Positions 7,558 to 14,706 of a stretch of 64,000 nucleotides of DNA are shown piece after piece. How positions within the stretch are numbered: position 1 is the first letter of the stretch; every line of letters starts with the position of its first letter. The notes beneath the pieces were generated by a model. That model made no database searches. It was not told the origin of the DNA and saw nothing but the letters and a program-made list of their open reading frames with translations. Both the position numbers and the translations under genes were made by a program. The stretch is from Paenibacillus ginsengarvi (lineage in GTDB: Bacteria > Bacillota > Bacilli > Paenibacillales > NBRC-103111): contig NZ_RBAH01000010.1 in NCBI RefSeq assembly GCF_003626695.1, positions 124,001-188,000 on the forward strand, in the 5' to 3' direction.

Positions 7558-8973
7558 TCACGCGCCGATAAAGCCGACACGCCCGTCGGACGGTTCCTTG
7601 ATCCACGTATTCGTGCGCCCTTTCGTCAAATCCGCCTTCATGCCGCGAATGAGCGCCTCGATCCGGACTTCCCGCTCGTAGTGCCACTGAAGCGCCGCCG
7701 ATACATACAGCTCGTTTAACTGGGCGAGCGTAAACGAATCCGTCAGCTTCGCCGCCAAGGGCAGCGCCTCCTCCCCGAGCAGGGCGGCCAGCCCTCTTTG
7801 CCGCAAATAACGGGCGCGCATAGACTCATCCGGCAGCGCGATCTCGTACGCCCGGTCGAAACGGCCCGCGCGGTTCATAAGCGCCGGATCGATTTTATCC
7901 GGATAGTTCGTCGTGCCGATTAGGAATATCCCCTCTTTGGACGTCGCGCCGTCCAGCGTGTTCAGGAAAAACGAGCGGACCATCTCCGGCATCGAGTCGA
8001 TGTCTTCGATGATGAGCACCATCGGCGCCATTTTCACCGCCGACTCGAACACCTCCTGAATCGAATCGCTGCTCGTATGCTCCGTAATTTGCCAATAAGC
8101 CGCAGGCGCACAGACGCTTCCCGCGATCGACTTCACGAGCGTCGTTTTGCCGTTGCCCGGTTTGCCGTACAGTAAGATCCCCCGTTTGTAAGGAATATCG
8201 TACTCGCGGAAAAAGCCCCGGTCCTCGGCAAAAAACTGATCGATCGAGCGGAAAATGTCCGTCTTCACCGCTTCGTCCAGCAGCACCTCGTCGCGCCCGA
8301 TTCGCCGCGTTATCGGCTCCTGCGCCGAATCGATACCGTGGCGCGTATCGCTGAAGACGATCACCCGATTGCGATCGCCGCCATGACGCCGGCGCTGCAT
8401 ATAAGCGAGGAAGCCGTGCAGCGCTTCGTCGTTTGCCGCGAAAATAAAGTCTTCGCAATAAATGCCGTGCTCGCGGAATGCCGGGACGCGCGCAAGCGCC
8501 ACGCCATGCTGCGGGTATGCGAATACGTTGTTGCGCAAGGACGGGTACACCCGGTAGCCAGGTTGCTCCGGCTCGGCCCGGAACGAGAAAGCGCGCGATT
8601 CGATCAGATCGAAGATGCGGGTTACATACTCTACTTCACCGCTCCCGTCGCGGACATCCTCCTCCAGCAGCTCCCAGAAGTCTCCCCTGCCGTGGTCTTC
8701 GTCCACATACAGATGAAACTCGGTCCGGTATTTGTCGTTCAGACAGCTGCGAATCCGGTGAATAACATGGGCATAACCCGTATATTCGGAAAGCTCCGTT
8801 CCGTTTCCTTCTCCATAGGCAATGAGGCTGATCTCGCTTCTGCAACTGCCGCTGTCCATAGGCCGCTGCTGCGCTCCGCTGACCGTTTGCTTTCTATCGT
8901 TAACCTTTTGGTTCCTATCGTTAAAAGTCATAGCGTTACCTTTGATCTCCGTATCGGGAATGGTTTGCTTCAT
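7558..8973 (-). CDS. AAA-family ATPase between two rtcB genes
   Basis: 471 residues; ATG at 8973 behind AAGGAGATTTACGCT, 13 bases after the upstream rtcB stops. The N-terminal 230 residues are a charged region of no obvious family. The C-terminal half is a classical single AAA module: Walker A GILLYGKPGNGKTT near residues 264-277, Walker B MVLIIEDIDSM near 313-323, sensor 1 LIGTTNYP, and the arginine-finger segment MNRAGRFDRAYEI. It resembles BCS1/FtsH-type AAA proteins, so an unfoldase or remodeller role is likely. Its position between two RNA ligases suggests it loads, disassembles or regulates an RNA-repair complex. That role is inferred from context only. Confidence 0.88.
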   Translation of the reverse strand: MKQTIPDTEIKGNAMTFNDRNQKVNDRKQTVSGAQQRPMDSGSCRSEISLIAYGEGNGTELSEYTGYAHVIHRIRSCLNDKYRTEFHLYVDEDHGRGDFWELLEEDVRDGSGEVEYVTRIFDLIESRAFSFRAEPEQPGYRVYPSLRNNVFAYPQHGVALARVPAFREHGIYCEDFIFAANDEALHGFLAYMQRRRHGGDRNRVIVFSDTRHGIDSAQEPITRRIGRDEVLLDEAVKTDIFRSIDQFFAEDRGFFREYDIPYKRGILLYGKPGNGKTTLVKSIAGSVCAPAAYWQITEHTSSDSIQEVFESAVKMAPMVLIIEDIDSMPEMVRSFFLNTLDGATSKEGIFLIGTTNYPDKIDPALMNRAGRFDRAYEIALPDESMRARYLRQRGLAALLGEEALPLAAKLTDSFTLAQLNELYVSAALQWHYEREVRIEALIRGMKADLTKGRTNTWIKEPSDGRVGFIGA

Positions 8974-8986
8974 AGCGTAAATCTCC

Positions 8987-10426
8987 TTAAGCTCCTTTGA
9001 TCGTCGCGAGCGGGGTGCACTTGGCTACCACGGAGGCAAGTCCCGCCCCTACGACGCTTTCGATAATTTGGTCGACGTCCTTGTACGCTTGCGGCGACTC
9101 GTCCACGATCGACTCCAGCGTGCGCTGATTGACCACGATTTCCGACTCCGTGCCGACCCGCAGCGCCGAGCGGAATTCGTCGACCGTGACGAGCCGCTTC
9201 GTCGCGCTGCGCGAACGCGCCCGGCCCGCTCCGTGGCAGATCGAATAATAATTCGCCAGGCCGCCGGCCGCGCCGACCATCAAGTAGGACGACGTGCCCA
9301 TCGAGCCGGGAATGAGCGCCGGATGGCCCGTTTCCATGTACGGCTGCGGATTGTCCGGATGCCCGGCGGGCAGCGCCCGGGTTGCGCCTTTGCGATGAAC
9401 GAAGCGGGCGACGCCGTCATGCTCTTCCTCCCAAGCGTAATTGTGCATCAGGTCGTACAGCGTCGACAGCTCCGTTTTCGGGCCGAACATGTCGCGGAAC
9501 GCCTCCCGGATGCCGTAGGCGATCAGATGCCGGTTCACGACCGCATAGTTGAGCGCCGAGTACAGCAAGTGCATGTACGTTTGCCCGGCCTCCGTGTCCA
9601 ACGGGGCGAAGAAGAGCTTCGGATCGGCCGTGCCGAGGCCATAAGCGCGCATCGTTGCGGCAATCTCCGTAGAGCACAGCTGATTGACCGCCCCACCCCA
9701 CGAACGGGAGCCGGAATGGATCATCACGATGACTTGGCCGTCGAACAGCCCCCATGCCTCCGCGACGGCGCAGTTGCCGTCGTCGATGCGGATTTGCTGA
9801 ATTTCGGCAAAATGATTGCCGCCCCCTAGCGTGCCGAGCTGCCGGTGCGAGCGATGCCAGACCGGGTCCGCGAACCGGTCCAGATACGCCTCATCGAAGC
9901 CGAATTTGGCGCTTTCGACATGCGTCAGCGCCGTCGCTTTGCGCGGCGTGTAGCTGTCCGGCACGTATTTTTTGGGCAGTCCGTGCAGCCCTTTGCGGAT
10001 AATATGCTCAAGCCGGATATCCGAGAAATGCCCGCGCCGGTGCTCCTCGATCGGTAAGTAAGCCTCAATCGCCTTCACCAGCTTGCGGCGCAGTCTGACG
10101 TCGCGCAGCTCATCTCCGTGCAGATTCGTCAGGTGAACGCGCATCCCGCAGCCGATGTCGCTGCCGACGATCGAAGGCGACACGTATCCGCCTTCCGCGT
10201 TCCAGACCGCCGTCGTGCCGATGCACGTACCGACTCCCACATGGACGTCCGGGGTATAGCTCATATAAACCGATCCCGGTATTTGCAGATTATTGTTAGC
10301 CATATGAAACACTTTGTAATCCAAGGCACCGAACAGCGCCTCCGAGGCATAGACGTGCAACTGCCCCGCCGGCAGCTCCACCTGCCGGTAGTAATCATGA
10401 TTCGTATCGTTAGTTATCATAAACAT
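8987..10426 (-). CDS. rtcB: RtcB-family RNA ligase, copy 2 (operon-proximal)
   Basis: 479 residues from the ATG at 10426, with AGAGAGG about 12 bases upstream; the longer frame runs back through an intrinsic terminator and is unlikely. Active-site motifs are intact: SPSIVGSDIGCGMRV (metal Cys), GTLGGGNHFAEI, VIMIHSGSRSWGG, HNYAWEEEHDG, PALIPGSMGT, and CHGAGRARSRSATKR with the guanylylated His. In this copy the usual glycine-histidine after GSR is replaced by SWGG. It is about 70 residues longer than the other RtcB of the operon. As the first gene of the operon it sits directly behind the leader terminator. Confidence 0.93.
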   Translation of the reverse strand: MFMITNDTNHDYYRQVELPAGQLHVYASEALFGALDYKVFHMANNNLQIPGSVYMSYTPDVHVGVGTCIGTTAVWNAEGGYVSPSIVGSDIGCGMRVHLTNLHGDELRDVRLRRKLVKAIEAYLPIEEHRRGHFSDIRLEHIIRKGLHGLPKKYVPDSYTPRKATALTHVESAKFGFDEAYLDRFADPVWHRSHRQLGTLGGGNHFAEIQQIRIDDGNCAVAEAWGLFDGQVIVMIHSGSRSWGGAVNQLCSTEIAATMRAYGLGTADPKLFFAPLDTEAGQTYMHLLYSALNYAVVNRHLIAYGIREAFRDMFGPKTELSTLYDLMHNYAWEEEHDGVARFVHRKGATRALPAGHPDNPQPYMETGHPALIPGSMGTSSYLMVGAAGGLANYYSICHGAGRARSRSATKRLVTVDEFRSALRVGTESEIVVNQRTLESIVDESPQAYKDVDQIIESVVGAGLASVVAKCTPLATIKGA

Positions 10427-10462
10427 AAAATAAATGAACCTCTCTTTACACTTAAAAATAAG

Positions 10463-10497
10463 AACAACAAAAAACCACGGACGTCGAACGTCCGTGG
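10463..10497 (-). terminator. intrinsic terminator in the leader of the RNA-repair operon (candidate attenuator)
   Basis: On the minus strand a perfect ten-base-pair stem (CCACGGACGT / ACGTCCGTGG with a TCG loop) is followed by TTTTTTGTTGTT. It lies downstream of the promoter at 10688-10717 and only 36 bases before the rtcB start. That space is too small for a separate promoter, so rtcB must be expressed by readthrough. A GTCCGT in the leader could pair with part of the 5' arm as a weak antiterminator. Confidence 0.8.
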
Positions 10498-10547
10498 CAG
10501 GATTTCTTCTAGCGATAAGGCCGGCATGCATACAGCAAACACGGCCG

Positions 10548-10655
10548 TTACGTAGGCGAACACCCGGCGTGGCCGATGAACGACGAACGGACAGAAACGG
10601 TTTGGGAAGCGAAAAGGGAGCTGTCTTGCGTCAATAAACGAATCGCGCGAATCAT
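10548..10655 (-). CDS. leader ORF of the RNA-repair operon, 35 residues
   Basis: An optimal ribosome binding site (GGAAGGAGG) precedes ATGAAGATG; the second ATG at 10655 has nine-base spacing, the first (10661) would give 37 residues. The product begins MIRAIRLLTQDSSLFASQTV and ends in a GHAGCSPT tail; 7 of 35 residues are Ser. No family is recognised. It starts within about 30 bases of the predicted transcription start and stops some 50 bases before the intrinsic terminator. That is the arrangement of a leader peptide whose translation could control termination. An independent small protein is the alternative. Confidence 0.55.
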   Translation of the reverse strand: MIRAIRLLTQDSSLFASQTVSVRSSFIGHAGCSPT

Positions 10656-10687
10656 CTTCATCGACCTCCTTCCAAAATATAGTTCTC

Positions 10688-10717
10688 ATCATACCGGGCA
10701 TTCCCGCCCGCTGTCAA
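10688..10717 (-). promoter_or_regulatory. sigma-A promoter of the RNA-repair operon
   Basis: On the minus strand a consensus TTGACA (10712-10717) is separated by 18 bases from TATGAT (10688-10693). The leader ribosome binding site starts about 10 bases further on. The spacer contains a small GGGC/GCCC inverted repeat. Confidence 0.8.
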
Positions 10718-10766
10718 TAGGTTTAATAAATAAAATATTTCAGTACCATAAAACTTTTTTATCGCA

Positions 10767-10885
10767 TTAAAGCGTCGCTCCGGCAACGCCAAACTGTCCG
10801 TCACGAAGCAGCAGGCCGCGGCGTTTCCGCCACGGCCCGTCTGTTTCGGTTAAACCGAAATCACCTTGGTTGTCATTTTTTGCAT
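10767..10885 (-). pseudogene. small ORF interrupted at a run of six A
   Basis: The ATG at 10885 has AAAGGAGTG directly upstream. As written, the frame ends after 11 codons at 10850. If the A6 run at 10877-10882 is read as seven A (or ribosomes slip by -1), the frame continues to 10767 and encodes about 39 residues, including the protein-like stretches GDFGLTETDGPWRKRRG and LLLRDGQFGVAGATL. A strong hairpin with a GAAA loop (GGCCGTGGCG / CGCCGCGGCC) lies inside the extended frame. It may be a decayed gene, a slippage-controlled gene or a sequencing error. The function is unknown. Confidence 0.4.
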
Positions 10886-11061
10886 CACTCCTTTCGTAAG
10901 GCTGTCTTTATCATAACGGATCGGAAAGCGCCCCCGCTATGGAACGTTTCGTTAAAACAAAATTCACTCCCGGCGGTGCCGCGCAAAGTACTTATTGAGC
11001 ATGGACAAGGCTCGGGCTATACTGGGGTGGGAAGAAAATACTGGATGCAGGGGGAATGGCA

Positions 11062-11475
11062 ATGGGAAACAATGGAGTCATCGGCGGCGGCGGTTTTCAT
11101 CATGTCGCGATTCGCGTATTCGATTTTGAAGCGACGCTTCGCTTCTACACCGAGGTGCTCGGCTTCCGCGAGCGGACGCGCTGGGGAGAGGGAGACCGCC
11201 GGGGGGCGCTGCTCGATACGGGGGACGGCAACTATCTGGAGGTGTTTGCCGGGGGAACGGAAGGCGCAAAGCCTGAAGGAGCCTTTTTGCACGTAGCTCT
11301 GCGCTGCGGGAATGTCGACGAGACGACCGAACGCGTCCGGGCGGCCGGACAGGAAGTAACCGTTGAACCGAAGACGGTGCAGATCGGCGATTTTACGGTT
11401 CGGCTCTCTTTCTTCAAAGGACCGGACGGAGAACTGATCGAGCTGTTCAACACGATCGGCGAACATAAACTGTAA
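11062..11475 (+). CDS. VOC-superfamily (glyoxalase-like) protein
   Basis: 137 residues. The second ATG (11062) is preferred because AGGGGG lies seven bases upstream; the first ATG (11056) abuts the site. The protein has the paired beta-alpha-beta-beta-beta units of vicinal-oxygen-chelate enzymes. Visible motifs are GGGFHHVAIRVFDFEATLRF with the metal His, FLHVALRCGNVDE opening the second unit, and FFKGPDGELIELF with the terminal metal Glu. Members include glyoxalase I, dioxygenases and fosfomycin-resistance proteins; substrate cannot be assigned. It is monocistronic with its own terminator. Confidence 0.88.
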   Translation: MGNNGVIGGGGFHHVAIRVFDFEATLRFYTEVLGFRERTRWGEGDRRGALLDTGDGNYLEVFAGGTEGAKPEGAFLHVALRCGNVDETTERVRAAGQEVTVEPKTVQIGDFTVRLSFFKGPDGELIELFNTIGEHKL

Positions 11476-11493
11476 TCGCGGCGACGACGACAA

Positions 11494-11551
11494 AACGTCG
11501 GTCTTGCGCGCTATTTTGGACGCACGCAGGACCGACGTTTGTTCGTTTTCC
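11494..11551 (+). terminator. terminator of the VOC gene
   Basis: AACGTCGGTC at 11494-11503 pairs with GACCGACGTT at 11530-11539 and is followed by a T-rich tail. The convergent coiled-coil gene ends at 11579, so it may act from both sides. Confidence 0.65.
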
Positions 11552-11578
11552 TATGATGCATTGGACAGATACCCCGCT

Positions 11579-11830
11579 CTACTCCCGCAAAGCATCCTTC
11601 AGCCGGCTCGACATGATGCCGGCCTGGGCGGCCCGCAGCTTGACGAGTTCCCGCTTCAGCCGTTCGTTTTCGGCGGCGAGCCGCTCTGTATAAGCCCGGT
11701 CGCCCGCTTCCCGGCTTTCCAGCTCGTCGATCCATTGCAGCAGTTCGCCGCACCCGTCGCCCGCATGTTCGGACAACTGTTGAATGACGGTACGCGCCGA
11801 TTCGTAATTGTACTCCTTCTTTTCGCTCAC
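11579..11830 (-). CDS. small coiled-coil protein, unknown function
   Basis: 83 residues from a GTG at 11830 with GGGAGGGG five bases upstream. About residues 25-70 form a predicted coiled coil dense in Glu, Arg and Leu (TERLAAENERLKRELVKLRA). The start YNYESARTVIQQLSEH and a single Cys around residue 30 are the only other marks. It follows a small lipoprotein gene by 58 bases and is likely cotranscribed. I do not recognise the family. An upstream ATG would add a low-complexity N-terminus and lacks a comparable ribosome binding site. Confidence 0.6.
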   Translation of the reverse strand: MSEKKEYNYESARTVIQQLSEHAGDGCGELLQWIDELESREAGDRAYTERLAAENERLKRELVKLRAAQAGIMSSRLKDALRE

Positions 11831-11888
11831 AGCGACCCCTCCCGGCAATCCGCAGTACGTCTGCATTTCGCCTTTCTCTTGTATCCCG

Positions 11889-12026
11889 TCACGTCTTCGC
11901 CGGAGCGCCGGATTCGACCGGCTCTTCTCCGCACCCGCACTTGTTTTGGTTTTGCATACAGCCAGTAAGCAGCAAAACAACTGCGGCCCATGCAACGACA
12001 AAAATAAGCTTGCGCTTGTCGGACAC
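11889..12026 (-). CDS. small lipoprotein, 45 residues
   Basis: The frame begins at a GTG at 12026 with GGAGGG 12 bases upstream. The product starts with SDKRK, then a hydrophobic segment LIFVVAWAAVVLLL and a lipobox LTGC with Cys23 as the expected lipidation site. The mature part is only about 22 residues and contains two further Cys in a KCGCGEEP motif. It is anchored to the outer face of the membrane. Function is unknown; the downstream coiled-coil gene may be a partner. The lipobox makes a chance frame unlikely. Confidence 0.6.
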   Translation of the reverse strand: MSDKRKLIFVVAWAAVVLLLTGCMQNQNKCGCGEEPVESGAPAKT

Positions 12027-12096
12027 AGCTATTCACTTCCCTCCCGATTCGTTTTCCTAAGAGAAAGAACGAAGATGTAGGCGGGAATGTTGCACT

Positions 12097-13122
12097 CTAA
12101 AAAGCCCGGGCATACGGCTTCGGCGATGGAGCCGCTTCCTTGCCAGCGATAGCCCGGATCGCATGAATCGCCCAATACGGGTCGCGCAGCATGCCGCGCC
12201 CTACCGCGACCAGATCGGCATCGCCGTTAGCGACGGCGGAATCGGCCAAAGCTGGTTCGTCCAGGATGCCGACCGCTATGACAGGCACGCCGAGCTCCTG
12301 CTTGAACGCCCGCGCAAACGGCACCTGGTAACCGGGATAGTTGCCGGGCTTGCGCTGGCCGGCAGGCCCTTCCCCGCCGGTCGATACATGGAACAGATCG
12401 ACACCGGCGTCGCGGTAGCTGCGGGCGATGTCGAGCCCATGCCCAATACCGTACCCGCCGTCGATATATTCGATCGCGGATATACGCAGCGCAAGCGGCA
12501 TTCCGGCCGGCATCACGCTTTTAACCGCGCGAATGACCTGGACGCCGAATAAGGACAAGTCTTTGCCGTAAACATCGTCCCTCCGGTTAAGCGCCGGGGA
12601 ATGAAATTGGTGAATGAGGTAGCCGTGCGCCCCGTGCAGTTCGATCGTATCCACCCCTGCGGCTATCGCCCGTACGGCGGCGGCGCGGAACTTGTCCACC
12701 ATAGCCTCCGTCTCTGCCGTTGTAAGCGCCCGAGGCGTCTTGGAGCCGGCGTCTACGGGGATAACCGACGGAGCGACCGGCACTTCCGCGTCCTGCGCTT
12801 TCCGCCCGGCATGGGCGATCTGGATGCCGACCTTCGCGCCGTGACTGTGAACGGCCGAGATCACCCGGGCAAACGCCGGTATTTGCTCGTCGGACCAGAG
12901 GCCGAGGTCGTAATCGGTGATGCGGCCGTCCGGCTCCACATCGGTCATTTCCATAATGACGAGGCCCGCGCCCCCGACCGCCCGCGACGCGTAGTGCACA
13001 TAGTGCCAGTCGTTCGGCTTGCCGTCCTTCGCCTGTACGGAATATTGGCACATCGGGGGCATAACGATGCGGTTTCGCAGCTCCAGATTGAGCAGGGAAA
13101 ACGGGGTAAACAAACGATTCAT
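12097..13122 (-). CDS. namA: NADPH dehydrogenase NamA/YqjM (Old Yellow Enzyme family)
   Basis: 341 residues; ATG behind CCGAGGGAGG. An FMN-dependent ene-reductase that reduces activated C=C bonds and nitro compounds with NADPH. YqjM-type residues are present: Cys25 and Tyr27 in PPMCQYSV, the FMN/substrate His pair in ELHGAHGYLIHQF, GIQIAHAGRKA, and the C-terminal VAVGRGMLRDPYW. Length matches B. subtilis YqjM (338). In Bacillus the gene responds to electrophilic and oxidative stress. A pair of inverted 10-base repeats lies in the promoter region. Confidence 0.95.
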   Translation of the reverse strand: MNRLFTPFSLLNLELRNRIVMPPMCQYSVQAKDGKPNDWHYVHYASRAVGGAGLVIMEMTDVEPDGRITDYDLGLWSDEQIPAFARVISAVHSHGAKVGIQIAHAGRKAQDAEVPVAPSVIPVDAGSKTPRALTTAETEAMVDKFRAAAVRAIAAGVDTIELHGAHGYLIHQFHSPALNRRDDVYGKDLSLFGVQVIRAVKSVMPAGMPLALRISAIEYIDGGYGIGHGLDIARSYRDAGVDLFHVSTGGEGPAGQRKPGNYPGYQVPFARAFKQELGVPVIAVGILDEPALADSAVANGDADLVAVGRGMLRDPYWAIHAIRAIAGKEAAPSPKPYARAF

Positions 13123-13161
13123 CGTAAAAATCCTCCCTCGGGTTGGTGAAAGGTTTCATAG

Positions 13162-13240
13162 AAGTTGAACTGCCAATCTTCAAGGAACATGCGAGTGCAG
13201 CGGAGAAACGGAACAGGCTTTCACAACCTGAGTTCAACTT
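13162..13240 (-). promoter_or_regulatory. inverted repeat upstream of namA (possible operator)
   Basis: AAGTTGAACT at 13162-13171 and its exact complement AGTTCAACTT at 13231-13240 lie upstream of namA. A TATATAAG-like -10 element adjoins the distal arm. The spacing would allow looping by a dimeric regulator. Which regulator is unknown. Confidence 0.4.
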
Positions 13241-13336
13241 ATATAGTGTGCTATGTACCCGAAACTATCATACATAGACCAGCCTTTGCAACCTTGCGAG
13301 CGAGAGCAACCATCCCCAGTTCCTTTAAGAACCGGC

Positions 13337-13364
13337 AAAAAGCCGCCTGCAACAAGCAGCCGGC
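13337..13364 (-). terminator. terminator of the CPBP protease gene
   Basis: Minus strand: GCCGGCTGC, TTGTT loop, GCAGGCGGC and then TTTTT, 36 bases past the gene. Confidence 0.8.
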
Positions 13365-13399
13365 AAGAAAAGGCCTGCAAAACAAGAACAGGCGCGTTA

Positions 13400-14248
13400 C
13401 TAACCGAAAAGCCCGCGGCCCTGTTCCTGTCTGATTCTTTTGGCTCTGAGCCACAGACCGATGCCGAGGAACAGCGCCGCTGCAACCGCTCCTGTGAGCG
13501 GATTCAGCCAAAAGCCGCCAAGCCCGGTAAAGGTTATGGCCCCGCCAGGCCCCATCAAAGCCGCAGGAACTCCGGCATGAACGGAGTGCATAACTACACA
13601 CGGCCAAACGGATCCGGTCAGCCGGTACATTTCGACGTACATAATGGCAGAGGCGATCAAAAACAAGCAGCCCGACAGCAGCATCCCCGATCTCGAAACC
13701 GATTCGAAATAAACATCCGGCAAAAATACGAGGTAGTACGCCGCGTGCCATAACGCCCAAACGAGCCCGGACAGGACGTAAACGAGCCAGTCGGCAAGCC
13801 CCCGCTCGATCAGCCTCGGCGTCAAATAGCCGCGCCAGGCGAACTCTTCGAATATATTTTTCACCATGCTGCCCGCCATCGCATAAACGGCAAGCTGTGC
13901 AAACGCATTCAGTTCAAAGTCCGCCAGATTGGCAGAATGAGTCAGCAAAGCGAGGCCAACCGTTAGGAGCGTCACAATCGGATAAATCGCAAGAGAAACC
14001 AGATACCATTTTAGATTTCGTATAAAAAAAGGTTTGATGCCCATGCCCGCCCAATCGCGATCGACCGTTCGCAGCACGAGCATCGTCAGCACCGGCAGCA
14101 CGAGCCATAGCGCCATGCCCAGCGTGCCGCCTTCCGGCTGATCGGTCAACAGCGAGTCCAGCCCAACGCCAAGCCAGCCGCACGCCAAGGCGACGATGAT
14201 GAATAGGACGAGGCTGACCATCCGTCCGGCCCCTTTTGCAACCGCCAT
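13400..14248 (-). CDS. CPBP-family intramembrane glutamic protease (ABI/Rce1-like)
   Basis: 282 residues with about eight hydrophobic helices. The catalytic signatures are clear: EEFAWRGYLTPRL (EExxxR) near residue 131, LVWALWHAAYYLVF (second motif, His) near 165, and a third His in VVMHSVHAGVPA. Bacterial CPBP proteins cleave membrane substrates or act in peptide-toxin self-immunity. There is no bacteriocin gene nearby, so a general role is likely. The ribosome binding site (GGTGAG) is modest, and a second ATG 24 bases in is possible. Confidence 0.88.
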   Translation of the reverse strand: MAVAKGAGRMVSLVLFIIVALACGWLGVGLDSLLTDQPEGGTLGMALWLVLPVLTMLVLRTVDRDWAGMGIKPFFIRNLKWYLVSLAIYPIVTLLTVGLALLTHSANLADFELNAFAQLAVYAMAGSMVKNIFEEFAWRGYLTPRLIERGLADWLVYVLSGLVWALWHAAYYLVFLPDVYFESVSRSGMLLSGCLFLIASAIMYVEMYRLTGSVWPCVVMHSVHAGVPAALMGPGGAITFTGLGGFWLNPLTGAVAAALFLGIGLWLRAKRIRQEQGRGLFG

Positions 14249-14301
14249 GATCTCACCCGTTTCCGCTTGGGTTCCATACGTTTCCAGCCGCCGGTTTCCC
14301 T

Positions 14302-14335
14302 ACATAAGACGAAGGACCTCGCCCGAGGCCCTTCG
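14302..14335 (-). terminator. probable terminator after the thioredoxin-like gene
   Basis: CGAAGGGCCTC / GAGGTCCTTCG stem on the minus strand with a short T-containing tail (TCTTATG). Confidence 0.45.
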
Positions 14336-14380
14336 ATTGAACTTCACATCCGCTGCGCCGCCGCTGGCGGATACAACGAT

Positions 14381-14704
14381 TTACGCATCGGACAAGCCGT
14401 TCAAATACTCGCGCACTTGATCCGGCGTCTTCGCGAATTTGCTGTGCAGATGGCCGATCTTCCGGCCGCCCCGGTAGGCGAGCAGGCTCGGGATGCCGCG
14501 GACTTCGTTCTCCTCGGCGATTTCCTGAAACTGCTCCGCATCCATCTCGACCCACGTTTTGTCGGCATGGTCGCCGATGACTCCGCCGATAAACCGGTCC
14601 AGATTTTTGCAATCCGGGCACCACGACGTGTAATATTTGACGATTGTAACTTGATCCCGGCCGATCAATTCGCGGAATTGCTCGGTGCTCGTAATGTTCT
14701 CCAT
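14381..14704 (-). CDS. thioredoxin-family protein
   Basis: 107 residues from the ATG at 14704, with GAGGTG eight bases upstream. A compact thioredoxin fold with the active site WCPDC at residues 28-32 in place of the usual WCGPC, and the cis-proline segment VRGIPSLLAY. WCPDC occurs in the YtpP/TRP14-like branch that acts on peptides or bacillithiol-linked disulfides. No signal peptide, so it is cytoplasmic. The gene begins two bases after the upstream HTH_42 gene ends and is translationally coupled to it. Confidence 0.9.
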   Translation of the reverse strand: MENITSTEQFRELIGRDQVTIVKYYTSWCPDCKNLDRFIGGVIGDHADKTWVEMDAEQFQEIAEENEVRGIPSLLAYRGGRKIGHLHSKFAKTPDQVREYLNGLSDA

Positions 14705-14706
14705 GG

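Noticed and set aside
10417..10701. 94-codon minus-strand frame across the RNA-repair leader.
   Set aside because: It runs through the promoter -10 region and the intrinsic terminator; the 35-codon ORF in another frame has the optimal ribosome binding site.
13400..14248. CPBP protease as an immunity protein for the bacteriocin cluster.
   Set aside because: It is 27 kb away and next to unrelated genes.
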